Shown here piece by piece: positions 1 through 7,194 of a stretch of 21,897 bases of DNA. The position numbers and the translations under genes are program-made. Source of the DNA: an uncultured Chthoniobacterales bacterium (GTDB taxonomy: Bacteria; Verrucomicrobiota; Verrucomicrobiia; Chthoniobacterales; UBA10450); the NCBI GenBank assembly GCA_955652155.1, contig CATPAT010000054.1:1-21897 (forward strand), in the 5' to 3' direction. The notes under the pieces were generated by a model. The model ran no database searches. It saw only the letters and a list, made by a program, of their open reading frames with translations, and was not told the DNA's origin. Positions within the stretch are counted from its first letter, which is position 1; every line of letters begins with the position of its first letter.

Positions 1-297
1 GAGTTTGTCCAGCGCCGAGCCGGGCCGGCTGCGTTCCGGGTCGCGGAATGCCCAGCCTTTCTCGTCGCGAAAGGGATCGACGATCGTCATGCCGATCGTG
101 TCTTCGAGGCCTTTTAGCTTTCGGAAAATGATCGTGCGACTGGCCCACGGACAGGCGAGCGAGACGTAAAGATGATAGCGACCGGCCGCTGCAGGATAAG
201 ATGTCGATCCATCATTAGAGATCCATTCGCGAAACGCGTCCTCCTGGCGTTGAAATTCGCCGGAATCGGTTTCTTCGGCAGGCGCGTGCGCTGGCAC
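1..297 (-). CDS. Glutathionyl-hydroquinone reductase (Xi-class GST), N-terminal part, runs off the window
   Basis: Ninety-nine codons are visible; the rest lies beyond base 1. The translated N-terminus carries GEFQRQEDAFREW and then YHLYVSLACPWASR, with the catalytic-type cysteine at about residue 49 in a CPWAxR motif. This motif and the preceding thioredoxin-fold strand are characteristic of the YqjG/PcpF/Ecm4 family, which reduces glutathionyl-hydroquinones to free hydroquinones with glutathione in the cytoplasm. The start is taken as GTG at 297 because an in-frame TAA lies eight codons upstream with no ATG, GTG or TTG in between. I see no clear ribosome binding site. It follows the alcohol dehydrogenase stop by 19 bases on the same strand, so the two are probably co-transcribed, which fits a role in handling quinones or electrophiles. 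Family assignment is firm; the physiological substrate is unknown. Confidence 0.85.
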   Translation of the reverse strand, partial: MPAHAPAEETDSGEFQRQEDAFREWISNDGSTSYPAAAGRYHLYVSLACPWASRTIIFRKLKGLEDTIGMTIVDPFRDEKGWAFRDPERSRPGSALDKL

Positions 298-316
298 CGC
301 CCAATATAAGCAGAAA

Positions 317-1333
317 TCAGGTTACGAGCACAGCGGTGCCGTCGAGTTTACCGGCGCGGAACGTTTCGAGTGCGGTGTTGGCTTCTTCCAAAGGAAAAGT
401 TTTTACTTTTGTTTTCACTGGAATGCGCGTTGCGATCTTCAGAAATTCTTCGCCGTCGCGGCGCGTCAGATTCGCGACCGAAGAGATGACCCGCTCGTTC
501 CACAGATCGACATAAGGAAATGAAGGGATGTCGCTCATGTGAATCCCGCCGCAAACGGCAACACCGCCTTTGGCGAGCGCGCGCAGCGCGGCCGGCACCA
601 GCGCGCCGACCGGGGCAAAAATAATTGCGGCGTCGAGTTTTTCGGGCGGTATTTCATCTGAACCACCGGCCCAAACCGCGCCTAACGATTGCGCGGCATC
701 CTGTCCGGCTTTGTCGCCCGGTCGCGTGAGAGCAAAAATTTCCTTTTTCTCGTAAAGTGCCACTTGCGCGATCAAGTGCGCGGCGTTGCCGAATCCGTAA
801 ATGCCGAGCCGACGCGCGTCGCCAGTTTTTCGATAAGAACGGTAGCCGAGCATGCCGGCGCAGAGCAGCGGCGCAACAGCCGCCTCCGCCAAGGCCGCTT
901 TGGCGGCCTGGTCGACATCGAAAAGTTCGTCTGGGAGACGAAAGCAATATCGCGCGTCGGCCACGGTGAACTCGGCGTAGCCGCCATCGATCGTGTAACC
1001 GGTGAATTTTGCGCGATCGCAAAGATTTTCGCGCGCAGAGCGACAATAAGCGCACTCGCCGTCGGTCCAGCCAAGCCAGGGAATGCCGACGCGATCGCCA
1101 ATTGAAAATCCATCCACGCTTTGATTGATTTGTTCGACCCGGCCGACAATTTGATGACCGAGAATCAGCGGAAGTTTTGGATTGGGCAGTTCGCCATCGA
1201 CAATGTGAAGATCGGTCCGGCAAACCGCGCAGGTATTAACGCGAACGAGTAATTGTCCATGGCCCGGTTTGGGTTTGGGCAGGTCGCGGAGCGCGAGTGG
1301 TTGTCCGACTTCTTCGAGCACCATCGCGCGCAT
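317..1333 (-). CDS. Zinc-dependent alcohol dehydrogenase (medium-chain, GroES-like)
   Basis: A 338-residue medium-chain dehydrogenase that should oxidise or reduce alcohols/aldehydes with NAD(P)(H) in the cytoplasm. The GroES-like half carries the catalytic zinc ligands Cys38 (CAVCRTDLH), His60 (GHQIVG) and a cysteine in LLCAG near residue 157. The Rossmann half has GIYGFGNAAH. Sequence blocks such as VPWLG-like IPWLG, ENLCD, FTGYTIDGGYAE, IIFAPVGALVPAALRA and GIHMSDIP match the subfamily often annotated as zinc-dependent alcohol dehydrogenase family protein. Two departures are visible: the lobe zinc site reads D91-x2-C94-x2-C97-x7-C105, with Asp where a Cys is usual, and GHQ replaces the usual GHE. 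The start at MRAMVLEE aligns with the normal N-terminus of the family; no clear Shine-Dalgarno is seen. It lies 65 bases after the response-regulator gene and 19 before the GST gene. The natural substrate cannot be read from the sequence. Confidence 0.9.
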   Translation of the reverse strand: MRAMVLEEVGQPLALRDLPKPKPGHGQLLVRVNTCAVCRTDLHIVDGELPNPKLPLILGHQIVGRVEQINQSVDGFSIGDRVGIPWLGWTDGECAYCRSARENLCDRAKFTGYTIDGGYAEFTVADARYCFRLPDELFDVDQAAKAALAEAAVAPLLCAGMLGYRSYRKTGDARRLGIYGFGNAAHLIAQVALYEKKEIFALTRPGDKAGQDAAQSLGAVWAGGSDEIPPEKLDAAIIFAPVGALVPAALRALAKGGVAVCGGIHMSDIPSFPYVDLWNERVISSVANLTRRDGEEFLKIATRIPVKTKVKTFPLEEANTALETFRAGKLDGTAVLVT

Positions 1334-1398
1334 GGCGATGTATTAACCGGCATCAGGCGAATGGCAATCGGCGAGGTCTTTCCCGAATCGCGCCGGCG

Positions 1399-1941
1399 CT
1401 AGCCGTTTCGAGAAAGCAGCTCGTTACTCTTTTGCAATTCCGCGATCGTCACCCGCAGTTCGGCAGTGCGCTCGCGAACGGCGTCTTCGAGGGCGGCGCG
1501 CTGATTATCGAGAAGCAAATGGACGCGGCGGCTATTGAGAAGATTACGAATCCGCAGCGCAACTTCGACATGATCGAACGGTTTGAGCAGAAAATCGGTG
1601 GCGCCCGCCTCGAGCGCCCGTCGTTTGGTTTTCTCATTGGTATCAGCAGTGAGAACAACCACCGGCAGAAAATTTTCCTCTGATTGAGAAGAGAGCGATT
1701 CGAGAATGGCAAATCCGTCGGGAGGCGGCATCATTAAATCGAGCAGAACCAGATCGGGCTGAAAAGTTTTGTAGACTTGGAGGGCGAGTCTGGAATCGAG
1801 GACGGACTCGAAACGAGAGTAGCCCGCCTCGACCAGAATCTCCTCTAGGAGCGCCACGTTTACCGGCTCGTCGTCAATGATGAGAATCTTCATTTTGGCG
1901 AGGTCGGCCGAGTGATCCGGCCAATGATTTGAAGCGCTCAT
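1399..1941 (-). CDS. Response regulator: single REC domain with C-terminal coiled coil
   Basis: A 180-residue CheY-like receiver. Visible features are the acidic pair D23-D24 (ILIIDDEP), the phosphoacceptor D68 (LLDLMMPPPDG), T98 (VVVLTAD) and K120 (LLKPFD). After the receiver there is no HTH or enzymatic output domain. Instead residues about 128-178 form a hydrophilic heptad-like helix (NQRAALEDAVRERTAEL and on), then the protein stops. The ATG at 1941 is chosen because it overlaps the kinase stop as ATGA (1938-1941) with GGAGG about 13 bases upstream; a TTG at 1953 is open but badly spaced. Translational coupling to the upstream hybrid kinase implies that kinase is its phosphodonor. The tail resembles the linker that in larger proteins joins REC to a kinase or HD-GYP domain, so this could be a shortened relative or a protein-interaction adaptor. 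The function beyond phosphotransfer is unknown. Confidence 0.88.
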   Translation of the reverse strand: MSASNHWPDHSADLAKMKILIIDDEPVNVALLEEILVEAGYSRFESVLDSRLALQVYKTFQPDLVLLDLMMPPPDGFAILESLSSQSEENFLPVVVLTADTNEKTKRRALEAGATDFLLKPFDHVEVALRIRNLLNSRRVHLLLDNQRAALEDAVRERTAELRVTIAELQKSNELLSRNG

Positions 1942-4900
1942 GGGCTCGCGCAAGCCTCCTTCACATCTCCGTTGGAAATAGCCGCTGCTGGTGATTGTTC
2001 GGCACTGTCAATGCCGTTGGTTTCGTCGAGGACTTGGAAAAATTTGTTAACATCCAGGGGCTTGGTCAGGTAATGAGCAGCGCCAATGGACATGAGACGA
2101 TTCATCTGCCGTTTGGTGGCATCGGCACTAATGACGACGACTGGAATGTGGCGCGTTGTTGAGTCGGCTTTTAACTGCGAGAGAACATCCCATCCCGGAA
2201 GATCGGGAAGGTGAAGATCGAGCAAAATGAGATCGGGCGTATGCTGGCGGGCCAAATCAAGTCCGACCTTTCCTTGCATGCTGGTGAGGAGTGCAGTGCC
2301 CGGCCGCTCCGCAAGCATTTGTTCGATCAGCGCCAGATTGGAAAGATTGTCTTCAATATAAAGAATACTTCGACTGGCCGGCTCTGAGCTCGGCTGCCAG
2401 GCGCCATTGGCTGCCCTGTCACGCGGAAATCGTTCCAGGGGTGATTTTGTCAAGGGAAGTTCAATCCAGAACGTGCTGCCTTTGCCAACAGCACTCTCCA
2501 CTCCAATCGAGCCGCCCATCGCATCCACGAGCCGTTGCGACAGCGCCAATCCGAGCCCCGTTCCCTCGATAGCGGATTGTTCCGCGCCCAACCGTTCGAA
2601 CGGCGTGAACAAGCGCGCGAGTTTCTCGGCGGGAATACCGGGACCAGTGTCGCTAACGAGAACGCGCACCTTTTCATTCCCAGGTACGTGATAAGAGACG
2701 GTGACCCCGCCAAAGAAAGGCGTGTATTTCACCGCATTATTGAGCAAGTTTACCAACACTTGTTTGAATCGTTGCCGGTCGGCGAGAACGTGAACGCCGG
2801 CATCAATATCGGCCGAGGCCGAAAGTTGAATGGAGCGCTCAGTGGCGAGCGGACGCATCAAGTCCAGCGTTTCTTCCAACGCGTCTGCGACACAAACTGG
2901 TTCGAGCGATAGTTGCATCCTTCCCGCTTCGATGCGGCTGATGTCGAGGACCTCGTTGATTAGATCGAGAAGATGCTTGCCGGCACTCAAAATGTAGCCG
3001 ATGCGTTTGCGCTGTATTTCCGTCGGCTTTTGTCTTTCAAGAAGCTGGCCGAAGCCAAGGATCGCATTCAGCGGCGTGCGCAATTCGTGGCTCATCCGGG
3101 AGAGAAATTCGCTTTTAGCTTTGCTGGCGCGCTTTACCTCGTCCACCAGTTTGCGCTCGGTGATGTCTTCGACTGTCCCCTCGTAGTACTGGGTCGCTCC
3201 GGTTGTATCCCGGACGGCACGGGCGTTTTCGCAAATCCAAATTTTGCTTCGATCCTTGCGATAGACCTCGTACTCAAACAGCTCCACGAACCCCTGCGCC
3301 TCGATCAAGCGTTTGAACTCATCGCGGCGCGCAGGATCGACATAGACGACATGGCCGATGTCACTCACGCTGGCGATGAGTTCCTCAGATGAGTCGTAGC
3401 CATACATACGAGCCAGCGCCGGATTTACGCTGAGATATTTTCCGTCGGGAGTAGTCTGGAAAATGCCTTCGATGGCGTTTTCAAAAATAGAACGATATTT
3501 CTGTTCTGTCCGCCGCAGAGTTTCTTCCGCTTCCTTGCGCTCGGTAATGTCGCGCATGAAACAGTAGTGACCGAGAACTTTCCCAGCCGCGTCGGTCCGT
3601 TTGACCATGAGAACGTGTTTGTAAAACGTCGAGCCGTCCTTTCGCACCGCTCGCGCTTCAAATTCGGCCTTGCCTTCAGCTAACATCCGCTGATAGGTCT
3701 CCAGCCCGTGCTCCCGGTCTTCGGGTGAGATTGTCGGTGTCCACTCCATGCCGACAAGCTCGTTAGGTAAATAACCCAGCATCTGCGCGTACGCCTTGTT
3801 GACGCGCTGGTAGCGGCCCTCCGAGTCTAGAGTTGAGATACCTGGCATCGCATTGCCGAGCGCAAGGTTCGTCTCGTGCGCGGCATCCTCTGCCAGCTTG
3901 CGCTCCGTAACGTCTTGCACGGTACCGAACATGCGGCGCGGCTGACCGGCCTCGTCCAAAATGACATCGCCCTGGCTGTGGACAAACCGCACTTCGCCGC
4001 TGGGCCAGGCGACGCGATATTCCACTTCGTAGCGCGGGCCGCCCCGAAGCGCTAGCCCTATTGCTTGCGTGACCATGTCCCGATCTTCGGGGTAGATCAG
4101 TTCCTGAAAACGGGCAAAGTTATTGACGTTTTCCTCAGGCGGCAGCCCAAAGACGCGGTTCGTTTCGCTAGACCACATGATGCGATCGGTAATAAGGTCG
4201 CGTTCCCAGTAGCCGAGGTGCGCAATGGCTTGGGCGAGCGCGAGTTTATTCTCATTTTCTCGCAAGGCGGTATCTTGGGATTGGATCTGGGCCAGCATTT
4301 GATTGAATGCATCGGTCAAAACTCCAACCTCATCGCCGCACACCTTTGCGGCGCGCACAGAGTAGTCGTTGTGATCGGCGATGGTCCGCGCTGTGCCAGC
4401 GAGTCGAAGAATCGGAGTGGTAACGATATGGAGGAACTGGTTTGAGAGAATTAACGCAACAATCAGCGACGCGACGAGCACCAGAGCAAAGATCCCGCCG
4501 TATAGTTTCAGAAGCTGCGATGTCGTCGCATGTAGATCGGCCAAAAGGTAGAGAGTCCCTTCGCGCGCACCGCTGAGCATCACTGGCTGCGCTAAAAGGA
4601 TGCGGTCGCCGTCGATCCGGAACCCTGACTCTAATCGCGCGGCTTTGATTTGGGTTTCGTCCCGTGGTGTTCCAAAAAAAGCGAGCCGCTGCTGGCTCGC
4701 AAGCTCAAGCCGTGCACTAACGATCTGCGGCATTGTTTTAAGTCCGCCAAGTATTTGGGCGGCAGCTTCCTCATCCTTAAACATGACTGCAGCAGCACAG
4801 TTGTGGCCTGTAATCTGGCCTACTACCGCCAGTTCGTGTGCCGAGTGCTGTTTCAAGGTGTACGCTTGAAAGCAGAACAGGGCTGCAAACGCGAGGAGCA

Positions 4901-4973
4901 GCACTGCGCTGGCGATCATCATGATCACCAACGTGATTTTTTGCCGAATAGGTCGATCACGCAGCTTTAGCAT
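1938..4973 (-). CDS. Hybrid sensor histidine kinase: CHASE8-HAMP-PAS-PAS-PAS-HisKA-HATPase-REC
   Basis: An inner-membrane hybrid kinase of about 1011 residues. In order: TM helix about 12-36; an extracytoplasmic segment 37-157 that resembles CHASE8 (HELAVVGQITGHNCAAAVMF, then AAAQILGGLK); TM helix about 158-179; HAMP about 180-235; three PAS domains about 245-360, 365-480 and 490-610, each ending in a D-[IV]-TERK motif; HisKA with phospho-His629 (MSHELRTPLNA); HATPase with N746 (NLLNNAVKYT), D775 (SDTGPGI) and the GTGLGL box at about 804; and a terminal REC with D875, phosphoacceptor D919 (LLDLHLPD) and K971. All key catalytic residues are present. ATG 4973 is preferred; a TTG at 4988 is also open and neither has a clear ribosome binding site. 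The stop overlaps the next gene as ATGA. The ligand is not predictable. The gene is divergent from the TPR gene. Confidence 0.93.
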   Translation of the reverse strand: MLKLRDRPIRQKITLVIMMIASAVLLLAFAALFCFQAYTLKQHSAHELAVVGQITGHNCAAAVMFKDEEAAAQILGGLKTMPQIVSARLELASQQRLAFFGTPRDETQIKAARLESGFRIDGDRILLAQPVMLSGAREGTLYLLADLHATTSQLLKLYGGIFALVLVASLIVALILSNQFLHIVTTPILRLAGTARTIADHNDYSVRAAKVCGDEVGVLTDAFNQMLAQIQSQDTALRENENKLALAQAIAHLGYWERDLITDRIMWSSETNRVFGLPPEENVNNFARFQELIYPEDRDMVTQAIGLALRGGPRYEVEYRVAWPSGEVRFVHSQGDVILDEAGQPRRMFGTVQDVTERKLAEDAAHETNLALGNAMPGISTLDSEGRYQRVNKAYAQMLGYLPNELVGMEWTPTISPEDREHGLETYQRMLAEGKAEFEARAVRKDGSTFYKHVLMVKRTDAAGKVLGHYCFMRDITERKEAEETLRRTEQKYRSIFENAIEGIFQTTPDGKYLSVNPALARMYGYDSSEELIASVSDIGHVVYVDPARRDEFKRLIEAQGFVELFEYEVYRKDRSKIWICENARAVRDTTGATQYYEGTVEDITERKLVDEVKRASKAKSEFLSRMSHELRTPLNAILGFGQLLERQKPTEIQRKRIGYILSAGKHLLDLINEVLDISRIEAGRMQLSLEPVCVADALEETLDLMRPLATERSIQLSASADIDAGVHVLADRQRFKQVLVNLLNNAVKYTPFFGGVTVSYHVPGNEKVRVLVSDTGPGIPAEKLARLFTPFERLGAEQSAIEGTGLGLALSQRLVDAMGGSIGVESAVGKGSTFWIELPLTKSPLERFPRDRAANGAWQPSSEPASRSILYIEDNLSNLALIEQMLAERPGTALLTSMQGKVGLDLARQHTPDLILLDLHLPDLPGWDVLSQLKADSTTRHIPVVVISADATKRQMNRLMSIGAAHYLTKPLDVNKFFQVLDETNGIDSAEQSPAAAISNGDVKEACASP

Positions 4974-5033
4974 CGAGCGAATTGCCAATTCCGAGTCGTG
5001 TAAGAGCTATTTTCGCGCCGAGCGCAAAGAATT

Positions 5034-5050
5034 GCGTTCCCGGGTAACGC
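5034..5050. promoter_or_regulatory. Inverted repeat in the divergent kinase/TPR intergenic region
   Basis: The arms GCGTT and AACGC flank a CCGGG-centred core (17 bases in all), 61 bases upstream of the kinase start codon. It could be a regulator site or a 5' leader structure of the kinase transcript. Nothing ties it to a particular protein, and five-base arms are weak evidence. Confidence 0.2.
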
Positions 5051-5130
5051 CTTTTTCGAAACCAGCAACAGCTTCGGCCCCTAAGGCTCCCAGCGGCGGT
5101 GGAACGTATTTTGCTTCGGAAAGGGCCAGT

Positions 5131-5151
5131 GTGTCCGATACCGCTGGACAC
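5131..5151. promoter_or_regulatory. Inverted repeat GTGTCC-N9-GGACAC upstream of the TPR gene
   Basis: Perfect six-base arms (5131-5136 and 5146-5151) separated by nine bases, ending 42 bases before the TPR gene start and inside the 220-bp divergent region. The centre-to-centre spacing of 15 bases would suit a dimeric DNA-binding protein, but it could also form a small RNA hairpin in the leader. No candidate regulator is encoded nearby, since the adjacent response regulator lacks a DNA-binding domain. I could not place convincing -35/-10 pairs for either divergent gene here. Confidence 0.3.
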
Positions 5152-5193
5152 CGAGTTTGCAGAATCCAAAAACATACGCCTTCGAATCACTTC

Positions 5194-7116
5194 ATGAATC
5201 TTTCTCCACCGCAGACTGAGAAACCCGCAAACCCGCCACGGGTCAGGCGCGAAACGTCCGAACAGTTTCAAGACGCGAACGTCCATTCGGAGCCCGGAAG
5301 CAAAAATAATCGCGTTTTCACCGCCGCTTTACTGGTTGCCCTAGCGATCGCTTTGGGGCTTGGGTTTTGGAATTTGTCCCGTCAATTAGCGCCTCAGCTC
5401 ATCACTTCCTCAACATCGAAGGAAGAAAGCAGTGCGAGTTCGCTCCCGGAAAAGAGCGTTGCGGTACTACCGTTTGAGAACCTTAGCGACGATAACGAAA
5501 ACTCATTCCTTGCCGACGGCGTGCAGGGCGACATTCTCAGCGCGCTGTCCAAAGTCGCCGACCTCAAGGTCATTGGCCGCACTTCCGTCAACAGTTATGC
5601 CGCTGGCGGAGCGCGCAACCTGCACGAGATCGCCGAAACGCTCGGAGTCGCGTACGTCTTGGAGGGAACTGTCGGCCAGACCCATGGCAAGGTTCGCATC
5701 ACGGCTCAATTAACTGATGCTCGCACCCAGAATCGTTTGTGGGCAGAGACCTACGAGCGCGATTTGGGCGAAGTGTTCGCAATTCAGAGCGAAATCGTCC
5801 AGCGAACGATCTCGCAGCTGCGAGCGAATCTCTCCGAAAAAGAGAAAGCTGCTATCGCAGAACGGCCCACCAAGGATCTCACCGCATACGGACTATACGT
5901 CCGGGCGAACGCGCTCACCGCAACCATTGCTCTCAACCCACAGATCAACGACCGCTTACGCGAGGCGATTCAGTTGCTCGACCAAGCCATCGCACGGGAC
6001 CCAGACTTTTATCTAGCCTACTGCGAATTGTCTGTCACACATGACTATCTGTATTTCTTTGGCCTTGATCACACGCCCGAGCGCCTCGCCCTGGCGGAGG
6101 CTGCGCTAAAAGCTGTCGTTCGGCTCAGACCTGATGCGGGGGAGACCCATCTCGCTCGCGCGAACTTTTTCTACCGCTGCTATCTCGATTACGATCATGC
6201 ACGCACCGAACTGGGACTTGCGGAGCGGGCCTTGCCCAACAACTCCCAAATCTTCGAGTTGACGGGCTACATCGATCGCCGCCAGGGACTGTGGAACGAA
6301 TCCGCCCGGAGTTTGCAAAGAGCTCTCGAACTCGATCCGCGCAATTTTTTTATGCTCCAGCAGATCGCACTTAGTTATCAGGAATTCCGGCAGTTCGGGG
6401 CGATGGCTGCTGCGTTGGATCGTGCACTTAAATTGATTCCCCGCGATGTCGATACCCGCGTCACCCGTGCGCTTGTCGATCTTGAGTGGAAAGCCGACCC
6501 GCAGCCGCTGGATGAAATCATCAGAAAAACCTTGGCCGAAGACCCAGCAAAGGCACCAGACCTCGCGGCCCAGTGGTTCTATGTTGCGCTTTGTCAACGT
6601 GATCCAGTGGCAGTCGCCGAAGCTCTGGCTGCGATACCGGCAAGCGGCACATCGGTGGACCTGAATTTTCCCCGCTCGTGGTGCGAAGGGTTGGCCGCGC
6701 GTGTTCGAGGTGACAACGCCGCTGCGCAAGCGGCCTTCCTTGCCGCGCGCGCGGAAGTCGAAAAAACAGTGCGCGAGCAATCCGATTATGGTCCTAGTTT
6801 TACCGTGCTAGGGCTGATCGATGCCGGACTCGGCCGCAAAGAAGAAGCGCTTCGCGAAGGTCTCCACGCTGTCGAGCTATTGCCCATCACCAAAGATTCC
6901 ATCGATGGCGCAGAAGTGATGAAATATTTGGGTGTCATTTACGCCTGGTGTGGCGAGAAGGATCTTGCCATTAAGCAGATCACCGCGACCCTGCAAATCC
7001 CAAGTACTTTGAGCTATGGCAACTTGAAACTGCATCCCTACTGGGATCTGCTCCGCGGTGAACCTCGTTTCGAGAAAATTGTGGCAGACCTGGAACCGAA
7101 GGACCGCGAGAAGTAA
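5194..7116 (+). CDS. Membrane-anchored FlgO/TolB-like domain protein with C-terminal TPR repeats
   Basis: A 640-residue protein with a short hydrophilic N-terminus, one TM helix at about 41-60 (VFTAALLVALAIALGLGFW), a low-complexity Ser-rich linker, a FlgO/TolB-N-like domain at about 86-205 (KSVAVLPFENLSDDNENSF, GVAYVLEGTV, RIWAE-like RLWAETYERDL), and helical tetratricopeptide repeats from about 245 to 620. This architecture is common in Acidobacteria and Verrucomicrobia, often attached to kinase, cyclase or winged-helix DNA-binding domains; here there is no N-terminal enzymatic or HTH domain, only a membrane anchor. The likely role is scaffolding or sensing at the membrane, but the family has no settled biochemical function. 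ATG 5194 is chosen because the open frame further upstream (to 4921) would overlap the divergent kinase gene and resembles no known domain. No clear Shine-Dalgarno precedes it. Confidence 0.8.
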   Translation: MNLSPPQTEKPANPPRVRRETSEQFQDANVHSEPGSKNNRVFTAALLVALAIALGLGFWNLSRQLAPQLITSSTSKEESSASSLPEKSVAVLPFENLSDDNENSFLADGVQGDILSALSKVADLKVIGRTSVNSYAAGGARNLHEIAETLGVAYVLEGTVGQTHGKVRITAQLTDARTQNRLWAETYERDLGEVFAIQSEIVQRTISQLRANLSEKEKAAIAERPTKDLTAYGLYVRANALTATIALNPQINDRLREAIQLLDQAIARDPDFYLAYCELSVTHDYLYFFGLDHTPERLALAEAALKAVVRLRPDAGETHLARANFFYRCYLDYDHARTELGLAERALPNNSQIFELTGYIDRRQGLWNESARSLQRALELDPRNFFMLQQIALSYQEFRQFGAMAAALDRALKLIPRDVDTRVTRALVDLEWKADPQPLDEIIRKTLAEDPAKAPDLAAQWFYVALCQRDPVAVAEALAAIPASGTSVDLNFPRSWCEGLAARVRGDNAAAQAAFLAARAEVEKTVREQSDYGPSFTVLGLIDAGLGRKEEALREGLHAVELLPITKDSIDGAEVMKYLGVIYAWCGEKDLAIKQITATLQIPSTLSYGNLKLHPYWDLLRGEPRFEKIVADLEPKDREK

Positions 7117-7161
7117 TCCTTCGAAGCTGACGCGGGTTTGCAGGTAGCAGGCTGTTCCCCA

Positions 7162-7180
7162 GGCTACGGCGTTGGTAGCC
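7162..7180. terminator. Weak candidate terminator hairpin between convergent genes
   Basis: The arms GGCTAC (7162-7167) and GTAGCC (7175-7180) are perfect complements around a seven-base loop, in the 78-bp gap between the convergent TPR and RND permease genes. The location is right for a bidirectional terminator, but no T-tract follows on either strand, so it is not a canonical intrinsic terminator. It could equally be one copy of a dispersed intergenic repeat. Confidence 0.25.
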
Positions 7181-7194
7181 GCGTCGTCCGCAGT

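Noticed and set aside
654..1223. Open frame of 189 codons overlapping the alcohol dehydrogenase
   Set aside because: Arg-rich shadow of the real gene in another frame with no recognisable motif.
1390..1399. Palindrome GCGCCGGCGC at the end of the response-regulator gene as a terminator
   Set aside because: The arms are only five bases, there is no loop and no T-tract follows; short GC palindromes like this are expected in GC-rich DNA.
4921..5193. In-frame upstream extension of the TPR gene by 91 codons
   Set aside because: It would overlap the divergent kinase gene and the extra residues match no domain; ATG 5194 just before the membrane segment is more sensible.
7117..7194. Search for a small gene or RNA in the 78-bp convergent gap
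   Set aside because: No start with coding character and no promoter is visible; only the weak hairpin noted above.
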